Shown here piece after piece: positions 60,598 to 64,000 of a stretch of DNA of 64,000 bases. The first letter of the stretch is position 1; every line of letters starts with the position of its first letter. Position numbers and translations under genes: made by a program. The stretch is from Gemmatimonadota bacterium. GTDB lineage: Bacteria > Gemmatimonadota > Gemmatimonadetes > Longimicrobiales > Gaopeijiaceae. The notes under the pieces are model-generated. The model worked only from the letters and a program-made list of their open reading frames with translations. It was not told the origin of the DNA and did not search any database. The DNA lies in contig JAURER010000006.1 of assembly GCA_030827315.1 (NCBI GenBank), positions 38,074-102,073 on the forward strand, read 5' to 3'.

Positions 60598-61287
60598 TTG
60601 AGCGATCTCGCCTCTTCCACGACGAACGAACCGGGCCCTCGCAGGGTTCAGGCCGTCGTCGCTCTCCGCCTGCTGGAGGCCATGCGCGACATGGACCTTC
60701 CGGGCGAGGTGCTCGAGGAGGAGGACACGACGCGGACGATGCCGCGTCGCTTCGGTCTGAGCGACGTCGTCGACCGGCAGATCCGGGCCTTCCGGGAGGA
60801 CGTCAAGAAGAGGGTCAGGCTCACGGACGAGGACGTGCAGGGCCTCTTTCGCTTCGCCGTCCGGCGGCCGGACGGCGCAGCCGTCTTCCATCGCGTGGGG
60901 CGATTCCTGGCCGGATCCGAACGCTCGGGACGCTGGGTACGCGTGCTGCCCCGCGGTCTCCAGTTCCGTATCGCGAGAAATCGCGCCCGCCGATCGCTGA
61001 GACGACTCTTCGGACGGCCGGTCGGCGGATTCGGGCGCGCGCCCTTCACCATGGAGGGCCGCACGCTGCTCTTCATCGAGGCCGACCCGGGCGGTGACGC
61101 GTGCCACCTGCTCTCGGGCTTCGCGGAGGAGGTCCTGTCGCGCACGCTGGGGGCGCCCGCGACCGTTGAGCACGTGCTCTGCGAGGGCAGGGGCGACGCC
61201 CTGTGCCGGTGGGAGGGTAGCCTGACCCGGGAGCCGGTCACGCTGTCACCGGACGTCGGCGCCTCCGAAGAGGGGCGCGATCCGTAA
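60598..61287 (+). CDS. V4R-like domain protein
   Basis: A reading of about 229 residues from TTG 60598 is proposed; an internal ATG (LLEAMRDMDL) is an alternative. The N-terminal part is helical. The last 100 residues have the pattern of a V4R (4-vinyl reductase/hydrocarbon-binding) domain: GRTLLFIEADPGGDACHLLSGFAEEVL followed by VEHVLCEGRGDALCRWEG, with the two conserved cysteines of the C-x-(A/E)-x-GD-x-x-C-x-W ending. Small-molecule or heme-type sensing is typical for such domains. It is divergent from the E1 alpha gene, with a 140-base shared upstream region. Confidence 0.6.
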   Translation: MSDLASSTTNEPGPRRVQAVVALRLLEAMRDMDLPGEVLEEEDTTRTMPRRFGLSDVVDRQIRAFREDVKKRVRLTDEDVQGLFRFAVRRPDGAAVFHRVGRFLAGSERSGRWVRVLPRGLQFRIARNRARRSLRRLFGRPVGGFGRAPFTMEGRTLLFIEADPGGDACHLLSGFAEEVLSRTLGAPATVEHVLCEGRGDALCRWEGSLTREPVTLSPDVGASEEGRDP

Positions 61288-61320
61288 CCCGGAGACACCG
61301 AACCTCCGGCCGGCGATCGA

Positions 61321-61782
61321 CTATCCGACCAGTACCCGACACACCTGAAAGACGCAGACGTCCTGCACGACGGTGTGGCCCGCGGCGCGCGCCGCCTCGA
61401 CCGCTTCCGGCGCGCGGATACCGGTGGGCAGCCAGATCACGGGTTGATCGGGTCGTGACGTCGCCTGCTCCACGACGGCAGCCGCTTCGGCCGATGGCCG
61501 GAAGACGACCACCATGTCCACCGGCTCCGGCACTTCGTCGAGCGAGCGCCAGGATTTCTGGCCGAGCAGGCGATCGGCTTTCGGATTGACCGGAATCACG
61601 TCGAAGCCCTTGGCCGCCAGGTAGGACGGCACGCGCCGAGCGGGCTTTTCCAGATCCCGGGAAAGGCCCACCACCGCGATGCGCTGGACATCGCGGAAGA
61701 GCTCGACGAGGACCTCGGCGGTCGGGTTGGACCCGTCCGAGGACTTCGCGAGAAGACGTTCGACTTCGCCGATTCGGTTCAC
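61321..61782 (-). CDS. CoA-binding domain protein (YccU-like)
   Basis: A 153-residue reading starts at GTG 61782; GTG 61845 gives a longer form with similar merit. The domain shows IAVVGLSRDLEKPARRVPSYLAAKGFDVIPVNPKADRLLG, a Rossmann-like CoA-binding fold, and PVIWLPTGIRAPEAVEAARAAGHTVV with the QDVC end. Family members are often called CoA-binding, without a known reaction. It is convergent with the V4R-like gene. The cysteine-rich tail (DVCVFQVCRVL) is slightly unusual. Confidence 0.88.
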   Translation of the reverse strand: MNRIGEVERLLAKSSDGSNPTAEVLVELFRDVQRIAVVGLSRDLEKPARRVPSYLAAKGFDVIPVNPKADRLLGQKSWRSLDEVPEPVDMVVVFRPSAEAAAVVEQATSRPDQPVIWLPTGIRAPEAVEAARAAGHTVVQDVCVFQVCRVLVG

Positions 61783-61916
61783 GGTCGGCGAGCATACCGG
61801 GAGCAGCGGGACTCTCGCAACCTCACCCGGCGAATCGTGTTGCACCGCCCGTAGCCCGGTGCGAAGATTCGTCCCCCGGCCGAGCGGTCGGCCACCTCGA
61901 TTCCCACCGGAGTATC

Positions 61917-63020
61917 ATGGAGCCAGTCGTCATCGCCGTCGTCGCAGCCATCGCGGGCGCCGCGGCTGGCTTTTTCCTCGGCCGGGGTTCGGGCCGCGCC
62001 GCCGGCCTCGAGTCCGGTCGCGCCGCCGGCCTCCAGGAGGGCAAGAAGGCCGGAATCACCGAGGGGTCGCGGGCGGGGATCGAGGAGGGTCGGCGTACCG
62101 GGCGTGAAGAGGGACTGTCCGAGGGGCGTGCCGCCGGCTTCAAGGAAGGGCGTGCCGCGGGGATCGAGGAAGGGCGCGTGGCCGGAACGGAGGCGGGGCG
62201 GACGGCGGGGGTGACCGAGGGGCGCAGGAGCGGATTCGCCGACGGCCGGGAGGCCGGGCTGCGTGAGGGCCGCAGCGAGTACCGCGAGGCGCTCGCCTCC
62301 CTCGTCGAGGCGGGGAAGCGCGGCCGCGCGCCGGAGGACGTCGAGCCAGGGTCTGCCGAAGACGAGCTCCATGCGGCGCTCCGACAGGGCTGGGCGCCGA
62401 GAGAAGTGGAGCGGGAGGCGGCCATGCGCGAGGCCGTGAGCCGCGTGAGCGCGTACCTGGGACGCGCCGTGCGCGAGCCGCTGGAAGGGGCCTCGGAGGG
62501 GTCTGACGTCGCGGAGCTTCGTGAGCGGGTGGATCGCGCCCTCGGCGCCCTGCAGGATCTGGACTTCTTCATCGAGGAGATCGAGGAGCACAGGGAGGGA
62601 GCGGATCTGGTCAGAATCGCGCAGGCGGTCTCGCGTGACTTCGCGGCCGATCACGAGGTCGGGGTACGCCTGCTTCTCGGGAGCCCCACAGTGCACGCGC
62701 AGGTCAACGCACCGGCACTGCTCGATGCACTGTACCTCATCCTGCACAACGCGGCCCGCTTCGGGGGCGGGGGGACGGTCGACCTGTCCGTCGCGGAGTC
62801 CGGCGGGCGTGCGACCGTCACCGTCCGGGACCGGGGGAAGGGCTTCAGCGAGGAGGCGTTCGCGCGGGCGTTCGACCCTTTCTATTCCACTTCGGACGAG
62901 GGGCTGGGCCTCGGGCTGCCGCACGCGCGGAAGGTCATCGAGGGCATGGGCGGCCACATCGAGCTGCGAAACGTGCCGGACGGCGGCGCCGAGGTCGAGG
63001 TCTCCTTCACCGCGTCCTGA
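61917..63020 (+). CDS. GxxxG-repeat protein with histidine-kinase-type ATPase domain
   Basis: In this 367-residue protein a short membrane helix (3-21) is followed by glycine at every fourth residue from G26 to G118, 24 in a row, in repeats such as EGRAAGFKEGRAAGIEEG. A helical stretch (about 150-240) corresponds to the dimerisation region of kinases. At the H-box position it reads GRAVREPL (182-189), with Arg where His is expected. The HATPase domain (about 260-365) is intact: ILHNAARFGG (N), VRDRGKGF (G1), FDPFYST (F) and GLGLGLPHARKV (G2). The charged, glycine-spaced region resembles FliH-type GxxxG helices. Confidence 0.72.
   Translation: MEPVVIAVVAAIAGAAAGFFLGRGSGRAAGLESGRAAGLQEGKKAGITEGSRAGIEEGRRTGREEGLSEGRAAGFKEGRAAGIEEGRVAGTEAGRTAGVTEGRRSGFADGREAGLREGRSEYREALASLVEAGKRGRAPEDVEPGSAEDELHAALRQGWAPREVEREAAMREAVSRVSAYLGRAVREPLEGASEGSDVAELRERVDRALGALQDLDFFIEEIEEHREGADLVRIAQAVSRDFAADHEVGVRLLLGSPTVHAQVNAPALLDALYLILHNAARFGGGGTVDLSVAESGGRATVTVRDRGKGFSEEAFARAFDPFYSTSDEGLGLGLPHARKVIEGMGGHIELRNVPDGGAEVEVSFTAS
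61992..62270 (+). repeat. In-frame tandem repeat encoding 24 glycines at four-residue spacing
   Basis: The DNA encoding residues 26-118 of the preceding protein is an imperfect 12- or 24-base tandem repeat (pattern GGG/GGC-x-x-x). Codons vary, so selection on the protein pattern is more likely than recent slippage. Confidence 0.7.
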
Positions 63021-63042
63021 CCCGACGCGATTGCGGGGTGGG

Positions 63043-63972
63043 TCAGCCGACGGCGGTGGGTGCCGCGGCGATTTCCTCGTCCGGGCCTGCGGCCAGCCCG
63101 ACGCCCGCGACACCCACCACCACGAGGGCGATGCCGACCCATCCCAGGGGCGTGAGCCCCTGCGAGAGCAGCATCGTCGCGAGAATCCCCGCCACGACCG
63201 GCTCCACCGCCGTGGATATGGACGCCCGGCTGGCATCGATGCGCGCGAGGGCGTCGAAGAAGAGAAAGTGGGCGACGGCGATGGTCAGTAGTGCGAACGC
63301 CGCAAGGAGGGTCCAGGCCGCGGGGGTGCCGGGCCAGACGATGGGTCCGCTCGTGGCGGGGACCACGAGGGCAAGGAAGAGGCACGAGCCGATCGTGCTG
63401 TAGACGACGGTGGGCATGGAGCCGTAGCGCGGGGCCGCGAACCGTCCGAAGAGCGTATAGGCGCCATAGCTGAACCCGGCGAGCACCCCCCACCACAGAC
63501 CGGCGGTGCCGAACGTGGCCGTCACCTCTTCCGCGCCCAGCACCGTGAGCCACACGCCCGAGAGCGTCACCAGGAGCAGCGCGATGCGCCGCCGATCGGG
63601 CCATTCTCCGAGGAGTGGGCCCGACAAGGCCGCGACCACCGCGGGCGCCAGATACAGCAGGGCCACGGTGGACGGCACGCCGACGGCATCCGTCGAGAGT
63701 TGGTAGGCGATCTGGAAGACGCCCACCGCGAGTCCTCCGCCGAGGCAGAGCATGGCGAGGCCCCGCGCGTTCACACGCATCCCGGGAGCGCTTCGGGTCG
63801 CCACCACCGCCAGAAGCATGAGGCTGCCGAGGAAGGGGCGCAGGAAGGCCAGACTTTCGGGTGGCACCCCCAGCCGGAAGAGGTTGACGGCGAAGATTCC
63901 GGAGGATCCCCAGAGCGAGGCCGCGAGAACGGCCTCCCCGTAGCCGACGATCCTCTGTCGGGCGTCGCTCAA
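63043..63972 (-). CDS. EamA-family (DMT) transporter
   Basis: This 309-residue protein has ten hydrophobic helices in two EamA repeats. The first half starts YGEAVLAASLWGSSGIFAVNLFR and the second GLWWGVLAGFSYGAYTLFGR. The end of the second repeat is STAVEPVVAGILATMLLSQGLTPLGWVGIALVVVGVAG. Family members export amino acids, metabolites or nucleotide sugars. The substrate is unknown. The remaining 28 bases of the window hold nothing recognisable. Confidence 0.9.
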   Translation of the reverse strand: MSDARQRIVGYGEAVLAASLWGSSGIFAVNLFRLGVPPESLAFLRPFLGSLMLLAVVATRSAPGMRVNARGLAMLCLGGGLAVGVFQIAYQLSTDAVGVPSTVALLYLAPAVVAALSGPLLGEWPDRRRIALLLVTLSGVWLTVLGAEEVTATFGTAGLWWGVLAGFSYGAYTLFGRFAAPRYGSMPTVVYSTIGSCLFLALVVPATSGPIVWPGTPAAWTLLAAFALLTIAVAHFLFFDALARIDASRASISTAVEPVVAGILATMLLSQGLTPLGWVGIALVVVGVAGVGLAAGPDEEIAAAPTAVG

Positions 63973-64000
63973 GCGTACCCGTAGACCTGGTAAAGCAGGA

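Noticed and set aside
1..64000. CRISPR arrays, insertion sequences, prophage genes, rRNA and tRNA genes
   Set aside because: No regularly spaced repeats, transposase or integrase motifs, inverted-repeat ends or RNA gene signatures were seen.

Overview
The window is a strongly G+C-rich, densely packed bacterial chromosome segment. Most neighbouring genes overlap by 4 bases (ATGA or GTGA) or are separated by only a few tens of bases. I infer a Gemmatimonadota-like organism from the gene types: a large DUF2723 membrane protein, an outer-membrane barrel protein, a Wzi-family protein, many secreted peptidases and amidohydrolases with Gram-negative signal peptides, and two short RpoD-like sigma factors. 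No rRNA, tRNA, insertion sequence, prophage or CRISPR array was seen, so taxonomy rests on protein style only.

Layout. 1-4.2 kb: 3' end of polA, a short ssb, an outer-membrane barrel protein and a sigma-70 family factor. 4.2-9.6 kb: a DUF4126 membrane protein preceded by a likely ketoacyl synthase relic, then malic enzyme (maeB) and ATP-type PEP carboxykinase (pckA), a C4/C3 anaplerotic pair. 9.7-18.9 kb: a membrane-anchored Ser/Thr kinase, an M24 peptidase, a MATE exporter, an EVE protein, a P1 peptidase and an M28 peptidase. 17.4-21.9 kb: methylmalonate-semialdehyde dehydrogenase, a class III aminotransferase, a tiny membrane protein and a sodium:solute symporter, which together look like a route for importing and degrading an amino acid or beta-amino acid. 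22.0-26.2 kb: a four-gene amidoligase operon (C39-like peptidase, RimK-type ATP-grasp with RLAN domain, GCS2 ligase, N-formylglutamate amidohydrolase-like protein). 26.4-33.6 kb: a lipoprotein amidohydrolase, a penicillin acylase family enzyme, a RibD/DHFR-like reductase, a UvrC-like nuclease without the C-terminal half, and an HD phosphohydrolase.

33.6-37.7 kb: a PP2C phosphatase, a second sigma-70 factor, RsgA and a lipoprotein. 37.8-42.0 kb: an overlapping operon of flavin reductase, a spermidine-synthase-like membrane protein and a remarkable single-chain SbcD-SbcC-like protein with eroded catalytic motifs. 42.1-46.4 kb: an exopolysaccharide block (Wzi, carbohydrate-binding-like secreted protein, processive GT2 synthase). 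46.7-49.3 kb: an amine-oxidation and imine-handling block (RidA, FAD amine oxidase, ornithine cyclodeaminase family). 49.4-59.2 kb: DUF2723, hydantoinase A-like protein, TrpE, M20 dipeptidase, small membrane protein, PspA-like coiled coil and an ECF sigma factor. 59.3-64.0 kb: E1 alpha of a 2-oxoacid dehydrogenase, a V4R-like protein, a CoA-binding protein, an unusual GxxxG-repeat/HATPase protein and an EamA transporter.

The best candidates for undescribed biology are the fused, apparently catalytically degenerate Mre11-Rad50-like protein (39455-41959), the histidine-kinase-like protein with 24 glycines spaced exactly four residues apart and an H-box lacking histidine (61917-63020), and the RLAN/ATP-grasp amidoligase operon (22021-26226).
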